Source of the DNA: Gracilaria domingensis
Lineage: Eukaryota > Rhodophyta > Florideophyceae > Gracilariales > Gracilariaceae
Reading direction: 5' to 3'
Assembly (NCBI GenBank): GCA_022539475.1
Contig: VCMS01000012.1
Location: 496,001 to 560,000, forward strand
DNA: 64,000 nt
Shown: in pieces, positions 10,364 to 20,622 of the stretch
Numbering within the stretch: the first letter of the stretch is position 1
Layout: each line of letters opens with the position of its first letter
Notes under the pieces: generated by a model
The model's database searches: none
Told to the model about the DNA's origin: nothing
The model's input: the letters and a program-made list of their open reading frames with translations, nothing else
Made by a program: the position numbers and the translations under genes

Positions 10364-11211
10364 CTGTACCTTTGAGGTCCAATCCTCTTCAATGCTCGTC
10401 GGTGGCTTCTGCCCGGCTGGGTCATCCGTGTCCGCATCCGGAAAAGACTCGGAGTTGGGGCCCCTTCCTTAGTTTCGTCGCTCCGAGACGAAAATAGCGG
10501 AGATATCACAGCGATTGGAGATGGAAGGGCAAGTCCCACGATGATGCCTTTATGTAGGCGTACCGGACGGTCGGAAAAGCTAGCCACCTGAACATAGAAA
10601 GGAGTATCCGGTCGGAGTTCCATTACACCATTAACAAGGAGAGTGAGCTCTTCTTTGTGTGCCGTGCGGTGATTTTCTTGAATAAACATGAGACCTGCGG
10701 CCTTGGAGGTTACCAGGACGTGAGATTTCGACATCGGGGGTATCATTATCCGGCGGGCAACGCGAATTTTGTTTGAAGGCGTTGACCGGTCGGTAGTTGG
10801 AGTAAGGTTCTGAGGATATCCGGGCGGAGTTGTACTTTGTCCAGACGCGGATTGAATTGCCACTGGATGTGAGTGGCGTAGCACGACAGTCCGTTTTGGA
10901 GGTAGTATCGCCAAAACATATCTGTCGATAAACGAGGTACCGAGGATGCAGCTGGCCGCAAGGTTACTTGCTACCAAGAACGGTACCAGTACGTGCAGAG
11001 CTCCAATTTGTACCAGAAGAGGAACAACACCCAGAATATCCATCCGATTACGAGAGGCATCCGTAATGTTCTTGACCTTTCGGGGTTGTAAGTGTGCCTT
11101 CCAGCGCGGCGGGAGATGCCGCTCATGAATGAGATTTGGGCCAGCGCCAGTGTCGAGAACGCCCGTAAGTGGATACATTACCGATCGGAAAAAGCCGACG
11201 GAGAAATTCAC
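10282..11211 (-). CDS. Element A aspartic protease region
   Basis: An open frame of 309 codons. It opens with GVLDTGAGPNLI, a retropepsin active-site loop (DTGA) at residues 20-23, followed by a FLVASNLAASCILGTSFIDRY block that resembles the second half of gypsy proteases. The central part (KSHVLVTSKAAGLMFIQ...ELRPDTPFYVQVASFS) has a clear homologue in element B, so the gag-pol linker is conserved. The last 70 codons after DETKEGAPTP are out of frame. The true continuation into RT is in the neighbouring frame, from about 10445. It processes the Gag-Pol polyprotein. Confidence 0.75.
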   Translation of the reverse strand: MNFSVGFFRSVMYPLTGVLDTGAGPNLIHERHLPPRWKAHLQPRKVKNITDASRNRMDILGVVPLLVQIGALHVLVPFLVASNLAASCILGTSFIDRYVLAILPPKRTVVLRHSHPVAIQSASGQSTTPPGYPQNLTPTTDRSTPSNKIRVARRIMIPPMSKSHVLVTSKAAGLMFIQENHRTAHKEELTLLVNGVMELRPDTPFYVQVASFSDRPVRLHKGIIVGLALPSPIAVISPLFSSRSDETKEGAPTPSLFRMRTRMTQPGRSHRRALKRIGPQRYSCLPSSDPNRIRLSSCSDRFKICGTAT

Positions 11212-11359
11212 TTTATAATGAACGTGCTCATCAACATAACTGGCGTGGCCGACTCATACTCATCCAAAGCGTGTAAAAGCGACTGCTCGTCCAGATCGGA
11301 GGCAGGATCCGTACAGTCCACTTCGGTGAGGCGCTTCGGCCCTGGAGGACGGTGCGCCT

Positions 11360-13606
11360 CTACGCGCCCTCCGTTCCGGTTTCCTGCTCCACTGCAGCGT
11401 TCTCTCCAACAACCATGACCGGTCGGGGGGCAACAGTGCGTCCCGCAAGAGCAGCGCGGACGGGAGTGGCCGAACGTACACCACTAGATATCCGAGTGGA
11501 GCCGTCACGGTTATAGTAACCCTCCTCCCGACGGAGGTGGTAGTTCTTCTCCCGTGCGGCAAGCAGAGCTTCACGAACACCGGGCGGGATCATCTTGCAA
11601 TGGTCCGGTTCCCTGGAAAGGCAAATCCGACACGGGCGATCCATCAGGCGTCCTTGAGACTGCGCTGGCTGCTCAGCCGTTTGGGGCATAATGGCAGTTG
11701 CCGTGTTGTATGAGTCCGACCGCGAATAATTTGAAGGTGACGACGGCGTTGTCGGCACCGACGGAGCGGAGCTACCTTGCCCGAATGCAAGTACTGCTTC
11801 ACCATCGTCCGAGTCGGTGGCGAAAGATTCCGTTTCGGTGTTCTGCATGCTCAGGATCTTCCGTCCCATGGAGCGGTTTGCTGCTGCCTTAGTTCCAGAC
11901 GGACGCAACGTTGGCGTGTCAACCCGAACGGATTGACGTTTCGCCGAACGGTGCGTGTCGCCGTATGACTCGGCGTACCTCGCGAGCGCTTCATATCCAA
12001 TAGACGGATGCGTCGTGAGATGGTTACGCACCTTCGCCCGTATGGAAGGCAGTAACCCCTCCACAAAGAGGGACTTCAATCTCCGATCGGAGAAGAAATT
12101 GCCGCAGCGGAGAGCCTTCGTCCACAGTTTCTGAGAGTATTCCGTTTCAGACATCTCAGAAGATTGGCGGTACAGAGTGACATCCGCATAGGCGTCAGCA
12201 ATGACTTCATTCGTAGCGTACGTAGTCAACAAGAAGTTGACAACCTCCGAGTACGTACGGAGCATCTCACCCCGACGTACATCAACGGCGCCCGTTTCTC
12301 CCAGGAGCCTAGACTGGATCAAAGCATGAGCCGGTCCGGTCAGGTAGAATTGGAAGCACCAAAGTGCTGCTCCCTCGGACAGTCCGTTGTGGTTGCAAGC
12401 GGTCTTGAACCGTTGCAGAAAGTTCAGGACTGATATAGAATCCGCCCCGGAGAAGGAAAGTCCCTTCATCTGGACATACAACTTCTTCTGGTGGCGCCCA
12501 ATCTTGCGCGCTACCCTCGCATTGTACCGGTGACTGCGGTTGTCCAACCGATACCTACGGTACTCCACCACCTTGATGAACAGTTCGTTCAGCGGTCTGA
12601 TGCGCCTGGGCGCAGCCTTCTTCGAGCGGGAACGATGCCGATCGGAGCGGCGTTTGCGATCAGAACGGTCCGAGTCCTCGTCACTGTCAGTTCTGGAAAC
12701 GGCATCAGAACTATCCGAGCGGTCAGAATCAGTATCCGAATCGGAAGAGCGTCGTTTCTGTCTACGACGACGTCGGTTCTTCCGGGCGCGGGGTCGATCC
12801 GAACCAGAGGAACCATCAGCTCTACCGCCCTTCTTGCGGCGGCCTTTTCTCTCGTCTTGAGAAGAGTCGTCTGAATCTCCGTTCGGGTCATCTCGATGAG
12901 GAACCGCCGGGAGGACAGGAGCCATGGGGGCACTCTGCTGGCCCTCTTCTGGGTGCGGCTCATTGTTCCGCTCGGCGGGTAAGTAGCCAGCGGCTAAGTC
13001 CGGTCGGCCAAGCAAAGACTTGGAAAGGGGTGGCAACGTTGCCGTTGCCGTGTAAACTGCCGGTTGGCCTTCCTGATCACCTTCGCCAAATCCGATCGGT
13101 ATCAACTGTTGTATAATCGCCTCGGCAGTCTGGCGGACTGTCGGGGTGATTACTTCGGTCAACAACTCCGGAAGGCGTTCAAGAAGATAACGCTCAACCC
13201 GAACGGGAACGCGAGCTTCGATCTCGTTCTTCAGCTTGTAATGCCAGTAAGGCTCAAGCTGCTTCCACAGTTCTGGAAGAGTCTTCGGTGTACGTTCCGA
13301 AGCGTTCTGTCCGGTTGGAACAGAGAGTTGCGGAAGCGACTCTGCTCCGTCCCAACTAACTGGAGCTTCATTATTCCGGTCGGAAGAAGCGGCGGTGGCC
13401 CTAGAGGGACTCGAGGACTTGCGCAAAAGTACCTCGGGGTTCTCCAGGCGGAAATCGGGGGCAGGTGCAGTGCCACGGGCACTCCGGCGGCGAACCGAAG
13501 CGGTATCCGAAGCGGTCTGCGGAGGAGGCTCGACGGACTGAGCCAATTCTTTTTCGACATCAACCCTTACGGTCGGTTCCACAGTTGCGTCACGTGCATT
13601 CATCAC
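11360..13606 (-). CDS. Element A Gag polyprotein
   Basis: A 748-codon frame starting 52 bp from the primer-binding site, so position supports this start. Order: acidic/Ala-rich N-terminus; a helical segment (LPELWKQLEPYWHYKLKNEIEARVPVR begins near 110); a long Arg/Ser/Asp region at about 235-345 (RRRQKRRSSDSDTDSDRSD and similar); then the capsid-like domain (GLSFSGADSISVLNFLQRF..., ALWCFQFYLTGPAHAL..., YSQKLWTKALRCG..., LFVEGLLPSIRAKV) at about 380-560, which fits the retrotransposon gag family. A Cys cluster CRICLSREPDHC near 665 stands where a zinc knuckle is expected but does not match the CX2CX4HX4C spacing that element B keeps. It forms the particle that packages element RNA. Confidence 0.82.
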   Translation of the reverse strand: MMNARDATVEPTVRVDVEKELAQSVEPPPQTASDTASVRRRSARGTAPAPDFRLENPEVLLRKSSSPSRATAASSDRNNEAPVSWDGAESLPQLSVPTGQNASERTPKTLPELWKQLEPYWHYKLKNEIEARVPVRVERYLLERLPELLTEVITPTVRQTAEAIIQQLIPIGFGEGDQEGQPAVYTATATLPPLSKSLLGRPDLAAGYLPAERNNEPHPEEGQQSAPMAPVLPAVPHRDDPNGDSDDSSQDERKGRRKKGGRADGSSGSDRPRARKNRRRRRQKRRSSDSDTDSDRSDSSDAVSRTDSDEDSDRSDRKRRSDRHRSRSKKAAPRRIRPLNELFIKVVEYRRYRLDNRSHRYNARVARKIGRHQKKLYVQMKGLSFSGADSISVLNFLQRFKTACNHNGLSEGAALWCFQFYLTGPAHALIQSRLLGETGAVDVRRGEMLRTYSEVVNFLLTTYATNEVIADAYADVTLYRQSSEMSETEYSQKLWTKALRCGNFFSDRRLKSLFVEGLLPSIRAKVRNHLTTHPSIGYEALARYAESYGDTHRSAKRQSVRVDTPTLRPSGTKAAANRSMGRKILSMQNTETESFATDSDDGEAVLAFGQGSSAPSVPTTPSSPSNYSRSDSYNTATAIMPQTAEQPAQSQGRLMDRPCRICLSREPDHCKMIPPGVREALLAAREKNYHLRREEGYYNRDGSTRISSGVRSATPVRAALAGRTVAPRPVMVVGENAAVEQETGTEGA

Positions 13607-13658
13607 GAGATATCTTCGTCAGCTCTGTTGGTACTCCATACGGAAAACACGAATCCCA

Positions 13659-13677
13659 CTTCTAGGTCGGGAGACCA
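13659..13677 (-). other. Primer-binding site of element A
   Basis: The minus strand reads TGGTCTCCCGACCTAGAAG, one base beyond the LTR end in CACA. It agrees with the element B site (TGGTGTCTCGACCTAGAAG) at 17 of 19 positions. Start with TGG and position support a tRNA primer; I could not identify which tRNA. Confidence 0.65.
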
Positions 13678-13678
13678 A

Positions 13679-14056
13679 TGTGAGATAGCGCCGTCAGGCG
13701 AAAGAGTCCTAGAGGCGCGATCCGTGAACGGTTCGTAAGCGGGGCGTGTAGTCCCGTGATCCGGTCGGTTGTAGAGTGTGACGCGTGATAATGATCGCCA
13801 GCACCGGGCGGTCGTAGGAAGACAGGGCGGTTGGGCATGTCAGGCGCGGTCGAGAAACGCGCGTTGAGTCCGAACGGCTTGGAAACCTAATAGTTGTCCG
13901 TCGCGGTCTAGTCGCAGGTATGACTTAGCGAAAAGATAGTTCAGGACGGTGGTGCTTACCCTTTACGAGTTGGGTGTACGGGAGGAGCGGAGGTGCATAA
14001 GTAGCACCTCGACGCTGCAACTCACCACGTACAGTCCGAATCGGCACCCTGCTCAC
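13679..14056 (-). repeat. Element A 5' LTR (outer boundary tentative)
   Basis: The inner end is fixed by the primer-binding site. The plus strand starts TGTGAGATAGCG, so the LTR ends ...CTCACA on the minus strand. The outer end is placed at GCTCACA near 14056 because it gives a TGTGAG/CTCACA inverted pair. Without a second LTR to compare, the outer end could be wrong. Confidence 0.4.
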
Positions 14057-15050
14057 ATGGCGAAAATATCCAGAGGTGGAGCGGGTGCCATCTGTCTACA
14101 ACTATGCTACGTGTAATTCCTATCGTACAAGTCCGCACGGTGTGCCATATCGGCGCATGTGGGACACTTCGCGTTTCCCGAAAGCTTCTGACGCACCCCT
14201 TCTTACCTGCCATACCGATCGGATCACCCATACAACAACGCTGACCTCACTATACTACAAAGATGACGAAGCCGTTCGAACACCGTGAAGTGGACGCTAC
14301 GATCATATGGAAGCAGTCATTGTAAAGTTATACACACTCCTTTGCAGTCGATACTTTGGGATCTACCGTATGGACTTGATCCGTATTTTAAGTTTGAGCT
14401 ACAGAAACAGCAAAGTTCAAATAAGCAGAAAGTGCAGTTTCGCCCGTTTTGATCTGCTTCTTCATGAGTGCGCAGCAGTTGGTGATCCCGGGCTGGAGCG
14501 CGCGCCGCACCTGCCCTAGAAATATCGCATGCTGCGCATCTACAGACGGGTAGCGTCATGGTCGTCATGGCTCATCATCAAATGTTGCTCCACTTCCACT
14601 TGGCACAGCGTATTGCCGCCCTAGAAGCAATATAAGGGGATCATTTGCATTTTGCAAATTCTGCGTCGCCTCCGCGTTGCTCCTGCGTTGCTTCTATTAT
14701 ATCTCTGCGGCGCTTGCCGGCTCCACATGCAACATATGTAACAAGAACCCCCAAACATGGCCTACACCGTTTCAAACTTGAACTCCCTGCGCTTAACGCG
14801 TTTTCTCGCTGTTGGAAAATGTTCCATTGCACCCGACAGTTCAAACGTCCTGTTATCCGCTCTTTTTCAACAAACCCACCACCAAGAATATAACGTTGCT
14901 CTCCCAATTGACACAATATGTCGGTGGTTATTAACTCAAGCATATCGTCTATGTTATAGACTTCATGTGTGGTAGTGGATTTGTATCCAAGCGCATTAGA
15001 AATATCACCTAACCCTTTGTCTATTTTAAAGCCGCCTCGACGCTAAAAAA
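14057..15050. other. Spacer without recognisable gene
   Basis: Short frames on both strands (for example 14641-14943 minus and 14645-14893 plus) carry no motif I recognise. The right half may include the lost N-terminal region of the transposase that follows, but no supporting motif is visible. Confidence 0.4.
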
Positions 15051-15151
15051 CCCAGCTCAAATCCCGCACGATTTCAATGACTTCCATAACCGATCGCGTT
15101 AATGAACGAGTATTCGAACGATGTTTCCGGGTGTCAAAAGAATAATTCAAA

Positions 15152-16049
15152 ATGTTGGAACGAAAGGTTAGTCCCATGTTGAATAAAAATGTTGTGGCAG
15201 CTGCGAAATTTAAGAAGAAAATCATTCCTGTCGGAGATAGATTGGGAATTACGTTACGACTGCTCTCCGGATCATCATATCTAGACATGGTTATTGGGTT
15301 TCAAGTGGGTGTCTCTACAGTTCATTCTACATTTCACAAGACTAGGAAAGCGTTGCAAGACGTTTTAAAACCACCCGGTCTACCCCGTACGAAAGAAGAA
15401 CTCATAAAACTTGCCCTGGGGTTTAAGCATTCTCGATGTAAGATGAATCGCCTGACCGGGTGTGTTGGGGCTTTGGACCGGATTGCGATGCGTATAAAAA
15501 ACCTTCATGCCCAGATGCCGCTGCCTTTTATTCACGGAAAGGATACCATTCTCTTCGAGCCCAAGCCTTGGTAGACTCTCGATACGCTTTTTGGACGTCT
15601 CAATTAGGTGCGTCGGGTCAACGCACGACGCATTGGCACACGCAGTTTCGGAACTAGGTAGATATCTGGCCGATGGGAAGTTAGCTGCAGAGTTTTGGAT
15701 CGTGTGTGATGAGGTCTCTATATATACGGAGAGCCTTATTGTTCCCATTCCGGTCTCACAACTGAAGTATTGGTATCAAGATGGTTTTAATTTTCATTTT
15801 TTTTCTATGAGAGTACATGTAGAGCAAGCATTTGGAATTCTGGTGGCCCTCTGGCGCATTCTGGGTAGACTAGAATATGAAGTAGTTATCTGTGCGAAGA
15901 TTATTTGCGTATTTATGAAAATACACAACTTCTGTATTGATAACCGTAAGGAAAGTCTGAGAGAGATGACTGAAGATGAAGTGTGTCAGAGAGATAAAGA
16001 TATTCATGCGTGGTATGCTACGTCTAAGGAAAGAACGTGGGATGTGTAG
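15152..16049 (+). pseudogene. PIF/Harbinger-type (DDE_Tnp_4) transposase, frameshifted
   Basis: Three consecutive frames together follow a PIF/Harbinger transposase. First RLGITLRLLSGSSYLDMV and a GALD motif (usual GAIDG, first catalytic Asp). Then, after a shift near 15.49 kb, AAFYSRKGYHSLRAQALVDSR. After a second shift near 15.6 kb come GSTHD, WIVCDE (second Asp) and HVEQAFGILV (catalytic Glu), then IHNFCIDNR. All three catalytic acids remain, but the two frameshifts and the loss of the Gly after the first Asp make it inactive as written. The family excises DNA and inserts at TTA/TAA-like targets and usually needs a second Myb-like protein, which I do not see. Terminal inverted repeats were not found. 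Confidence 0.75.
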
Positions 16050-16826
16050 GATTCTGCTTTTGATGCCTTACAGCTCTCTTCTCAAAGAGAGATCGCCTTG
16101 TTGACATCATTTGAGTCAACGGTCTGAGGAGACCGTGCGGATTTGGAGTACCAGATCGTTGTGAAGACTGGCTTCAGGAGTAAAAGAGTGCAGCGAGTTC
16201 GTGACAGATTTATATAAACGATAATTGCAATCTTTTCACATGCGGAGCGTTAGAATAGAATAGTGTTAGACGGAACATGGTACACCATGTCGCTCAAGCA
16301 AAAGAAAACAGCAGCTATACGAGGATATAATGGCTCGAAAGTATACTAGGCAAACCTCGCAATCTGGGGACCTCCTCGGAGTTATGAACGTTCTGATGTA
16401 AGTACGGAAGGATCATACCCCTCTAGCATCGCCTTTCGTTACCATGACATCAACAGGTAGAACATGGCTTCGGGAATGGTCGTGAAGCTGGAAAAAATTA
16501 TGAAGAGATGATATTGGAGATACGGAGACCACTTGGACACAGACCTTGGTCCATTCGATACTGATCTCGAGAGGTGTAGAAACACCGTCAAGCCACTGGC
16601 TGTCTTCAGTGATTACGCTTATCACTAGGGAAAGAGCATCTGCACAGCTTTTGCATTGATGTTGTAAAGAGCCTTCAAGAATACCCGACGTCGAATACCA
16701 AGCGCTGATGAAAGAAGTGTTCAAAGTGCCCCATATTATTACATATTGGTGCACCCCGTAATACATTTCCACCTGAGACTGAAAACTCTGCCAAGCTATT
16801 CGCGAGTCCTGACCAAGCAAGAGCGC
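16050..16826. other. Spacer; no recognisable gene
   Basis: AT-moderate DNA. It contains a short perfect inverted repeat, ACATGGT-AC-ACCATGT, near 16275. A 135-codon minus-strand frame at 16413-16820 has no motif and an ordinary random composition. Confidence 0.4.
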
Positions 16827-17237
16827 TCAATCACCAGAACGTGAGGTATGGACAGAGTTTTTATCACAGGGATAAAAAAATGGGCGAAAGAAACGCACTG
16901 CACCTCCATTATAAAACGAAGTCCAGGATCCAATCGTTTCACGCTCATGAACGCTCGTGGCCAGAGATGGAGGTTTCGCAGATGTCTCAAAGAAAGGATT
17001 CTGTACAAGATTATTTTCGTGCAAAGTGAAGACCGGTGAAAGACATGTGGTGGTTTGGTGCTGCTCAATGGCGATGTATGAGGTATCCGTTTGTGGGAGT
17101 TTGGCGTTGTAGATTACCGATTTATTGTTCTTCAGAGTTGGAATGGTGAATGAGGTGGAGGCCATGGGGTCGTCATGAGAATGTGCTGGATGTAGAAAGA
17201 CAGTGAAATTTCTATCGTGTGGTGGACAGATATGCAA
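16827..17237 (-). CDS. Hypothetical ORF, 136 aa (up to)
   Basis: An open minus-strand frame. An internal ATG at about residue 25 (MASTSFTIPTLKNNKSV) is a more natural start. The product is Ser/Thr/Asn-rich, with Phe-rich C-terminal segments (TSFYNGGAVRFFRPFFYP) and no recognised domain, signal peptide or membrane segment. Two overlapping plus-strand frames of about 60 codons are alternative readings. Nothing in the neighbourhood indicates a role. It could be chance. Confidence 0.2.
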   Translation of the reverse strand: MHICPPHDRNFTVFLHPAHSHDDPMASTSFTIPTLKNNKSVIYNAKLPQTDTSYIAIEQHQTTTCLSPVFTLHENNLVQNPFFETSAKPPSLATSVHERETIGSWTSFYNGGAVRFFRPFFYPCDKNSVHTSRSGD

Positions 17238-18530
17238 AGACAGCGTTGTGGATGTGGCTTTTGAATGTAGAATGCAGGTTGAGGCGAAGGGACGTTGTCT
17301 TGATCGAAGTTGCTCCAGGGGATCACATCTGGTGTCGGTCGAAGAAGAGAATGAGTTTGGTTAAGTTCGCTGTTCAGACAATGGGCGTTTAGCAAACTTG
17401 CAAAAATGAAAAAGAAGTGAAACAGAATGGCAGCAACGGCCTAGAGCGGCGGTAGGAATCGCATCGATTGTCTGTTGGTGAATGAGTTGCATGCCCCATT
17501 GATTGATGCGAAGCATATAGAGCTCTAGCGGGCGACGAAGGTGGCGGAATCGGATCGGACAGGGCCAAGAGCAAGAAATGTGCAATATGTACCAGGGCTT
17601 TGGGGATCTTCACATATGAAATCGCCGCCGAGGCTCGAGAGCACACGTACGGAGAACCTGTCAGAAGAGGGTCGAAACGTCGTGAGCTCCAGACGGATTT
17701 GCATGTAGCAACGCACGCACGGACAATAATTTCTAGAAACGTCGACGTGCGCAGCGCGCCACTCGGCGCAGTGCGGCAGCCATCTTGCACATCAAAACAA
17801 ACGCCTTCGCAAAACGACCGCTTGCTTCGCGAATTGGGCCCGTTTCCCGCACTATTTTCAATCGCTGCCCGCAGCCGCTTGAGCTGCTCAAGAATTCGGA
17901 AAGGGCTTGCGAAGGGCTACCTCGGCGCGCCGCCAAAGCGCGTGACCAGCGGCGACGCAGCGCCCGGCGGCGGCGCTGTGCCCAGCTCGCAGCTGGTGCC
18001 AGCCAACACGGCATTGCCCGTAGGCGGCGTGGTGGATCGAAAGCAGACGTGCAAAGCGCTGTGGCGCCACCACTGTCCGCGCTTGGTGGCGTCCGTGTTC
18101 TCGGCGTCCACGCCGATCCCGCTGCTGTAGCACCATGCGCGTGAGGGGTCGTCTGATAAAGACGCCTCTGCCTTCGTCTTTCTCAAGTTGCGCGGGGTCG
18201 GTGAAGACCCACTTTACGGAGCTTCTAAAACTGTTTCCCCTTGAGCAATGTCACGGACGTCCTGGGCAAAATAAATCAAATTCACAGCTGTTTTTCAGAC
18301 GTTTTCAGTAATGCCAATAGTTTGACACGTGTAGATGATCCCCAAAGCGTAGAGGATCTATGCGTAAATATCGTCTGCTTCGCCCATATTTCCGCTGTGC
18401 GTTCTGTCCTAAGGACGTAATTTTTACCTTGTATTTTTTTCGTAAAGTACCAAAGGTACCCTCATCACATTTTGATAGAAATATACGTTCCTTTGTTTAA
18501 ACTTCTAGACGTAGACACAGATTAAACAGT
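17238..18530. other. Spacer with a GC-rich block at 17.75-18.15 kb
   Basis: 17740-18150 is GC-rich and open on both strands (plus frame 17600-18130 of 176 codons, minus frames at 17733-18014 and 17917-18186). None shows a recognisable domain. The frames are Arg/Ala/Pro-rich, as expected of GC-rich non-coding DNA, though a decayed exon cannot be excluded. 18190-18530 shows nothing. Confidence 0.4.
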
Positions 18531-19151
18531 TTGAAAATTTGTATACTTCTCTGCCCTCTTTTTCTTCCACTCTTTCTCTTACTAGATCTACAGCTTGATC
18601 AACATAGACCCACACGACTTGTTCTTCGCCTTCAACATTTACTGCTACTATCGTTATCACTATATATCATTACTTTTCAAATACTATTCGTATTTCATCA
18701 CATGTATTTCGACAGTATCAAAGCAATACGAAACGAAGTAGACAACCTCGAAATGGCACGATTTAAGCAGGAACTTTGTACACAAAAGTTTGTTGGGGCT
18801 GAAAGCATTTCAGATCTACAAACCGAAATCTATTTGGATATAGCTCTGCAAAGGTATAAATAGATTAAGCGTTTTATTGACGGTCGAAAAGGGTTGAACT
18901 CATACTATGACGATGATTTTGCAGAGGCAATGATGGATATCATTAGCAAGATCTACAAGGATTACATTGGGGTTGTCCTTAAGCTTAAGATGCATGTTCT
19001 CACGACTTTCTACTTCAACGAAACTTTAAAGAACGCGATGCCAAGGACAGTTCAAAGTATAGCTTTGGAACCAAAAACGAAGAATGTGTACAAAAGGTCC
19101 AAAAATGGCAGTCATCGCAGACTTCCTATTCAGAAGAGATCAATTAAGTGA
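18531..19151 (+). pseudogene. Unknown ORF of about 206 codons, one in-frame TAG
   Basis: Two open stretches, 18531-18863 and 18894-19151, lie in the same frame and are separated only by a TAG at 18861. The N-terminal 55 codons are strongly Leu-rich and hydrophobic (LLLLSLSLYIITFQILFVF). The remainder is charged and helical (FDSIKAIRNEVDNLEMARF, YYDDDFAEAMMDIISKIYKDYIG) with a basic end. The reading continues smoothly across the stop, which suggests a recently broken gene or element ORF rather than chance. I do not recognise the family. Confidence 0.3.
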
Positions 19152-19510
19152 GTTACCTCCCTTATTACACATTTCCGTGGTTTCGGTGGTGATAGTGAAG
19201 CCTATGATACGGGATGGCCGAGTGGGCCTACAATGTGAGTGGGAACCTCTCGACAAAGCCGACACACTGAAATGGCCCTCATTCGCAAGTTACCCTCTGC
19301 CTAGTCGTTATCAAATGAGTAGACGTATTTAACCTGTTTGAACTCTAATGCGACTGGGTGGCCGGGCTCGAAGAACCTGATAAGCATGCCGAAGTGCCGA
19401 TGATGCAGCGTAGCGTTTAGAGCACATGGTTCTCGAATAAAGCTGTAGGATGTTCCGATTGATGCGTCTAGGTCATGGGAGTGATTACGATTGAGCAAGT
19501 AGCTGTGATA
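19152..19510. other. Short spacer before the PPDK remnant
   Basis: No recognisable gene. It lies immediately downstream of the PPDK C-terminal stop on the minus strand, so it may include the former 3' untranslated region. Confidence 0.4.
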
Positions 19511-20622
19511 TTACGCAGCCTGGGCGGCCGAAAGACTTGCGATTGAATGCGATACGGGGGGCAAGAAACAAAATTGAATCCTAATTCATGACAGAACGTC
19601 ACTGATCCCGCATACCCTCCCTGTTTGCGACACAATCACAGCTTCAGATCCGTTCGCGTCTTTCTTCCAAGTCCCACAGCAATCTCCATTAACTCATCCA
19701 CCTACACGACATGAAGATGTATGAAAGCATCTCCTTGAAATAATTTACGGTTCTCATCAGTTCGCAAAAAACTGCCCGCATCATCACGCGATAGCCCGAA
19801 CGTGGTCTGCGTCAAGTCATTAGTACTGATGCTGAAAAGTGCGCTTTTCTTGCAATCTTTCTTGCGTTCAATGCAGAGCGAGGCAGTTCGATCATTGTTC
19901 GAACCACCTAGTTCACATTCTTGTTATCATCGGTGAGAATTTCGTTAGCAACACTGTCCAACTGCTCCTTCACAACGCGCAAAGCTCTGACTCGATTGCG
20001 ACGAACAAGATCATGATTTCCACTTCAACCTTGACACCTGTTTCCTTAGAAACAACAGCAGAAGCTTCAAGGATAGCACGCGTTTGCCTCTTGTAAACCT
20101 CTTGATAAGTTATGCCCAACCGATATCCACCATGCCCAAGGATTGAGTTCACTTCACACACCTTAATCACGAGCTCTCGCATGAAGTCAACACTCACTCC
20201 AGCGGCGTCAGCCACTTCATTCATCTCTGATTCACCGTGCAGCAGAATTTCGTGCAGCGGCAGGTCCAGAAGGCGAATCGTCACAGAAGCCCATGCATGA
20301 TACAGATAATATCAGCGAAGTCGTAACGCGGAACTGGGAGAACTTTCGTCAATGCCCTTCTCCTGCCTTCTTCATTGTTCGCCAAGATCATTTCACGAAC
20401 TACTATGATTCTCTCGGAGTCGAAGAACATGTGCTCGGTGCGACAGACTCCGATACTTTCGGCACCAAACTCCAACACCTTGCCACAGTCCTGCGGAGTG
20501 TCAGAATTAACAAGCACGTCCAGCTTCAGCCGGCGGATGGGATGGTCAGACGCGAGGAGGGCCTCGAGTCTGCCCATCTCATCAACCATATCAGGCGCAA
20601 TCTTCAATTTGGAACAAGCCGT
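19511..20622 (-). pseudogene. ppdK: Pyruvate phosphate dikinase C-terminal half, decayed
   Basis: The minus strand follows the PEP/pyruvate-binding barrel of pyruvate phosphate dikinase (pyruvate + ATP + Pi to PEP + AMP + PPi) to the natural end. In order: NSDTPQD, GAESIGVCRTEHMFFDSERI, RYDFADIICIMHGL; then, in a new frame, VTIRLLDLPLHEIL and GHGGYRLGITYQEVY; then KEQLDSVANEI; then STNDLTQTTFGLSRDDAG; then DELMEIAVGLGRKTR; and finally IASLSAAQAA and a stop at 19511, the usual PPDK terminus. At least four frame changes and an in-frame TGA interrupt it. The nucleotide-binding and phosphohistidine domains are absent, because the similarity stops about 130 bp before an SF3B2 remnant on the other strand. 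A truncated pseudogene rather than a sequencing slip. Confidence 0.88.

Larger units (their letters stand above)
7106..14056 (-). mobile_element. Ty3/gypsy chromovirus element A
   Basis: This is a minus-strand LTR retrotransposon in the order LTR - primer-binding site - gag - protease - RT - RNase H - integrase - chromodomain, which is Ty3/gypsy (Metaviridae) order. Coding capacity is nearly complete but split over several frames: gag, protease, RT-RNase H and integrase-chromodomain are each open, with frame changes near 11.38, 11.25, 10.44 and 8.4 kb. The C-terminal chromodomain places it among chromoviruses, whose chromodomain directs integration to marked chromatin. The right (5') end is marked by the primer-binding site and a TGTGAG...CTCACA segment. 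Purine-rich minus-strand tracts near 7109 and 7165 could be the polypurine tract. No matching left LTR was found. Confidence 0.85.

Noticed and set aside
12491-13738. Plus-strand frames of 100-220 codons opposite gag of element A
   Set aside because: Antisense shadows of a long GC-rich gag frame; no motif.
16275-16290. ACATGGT-AC-ACCATGT inverted repeat as a Harbinger terminal repeat
   Set aside because: Too short, and no partner copy on the other side of the transposase.
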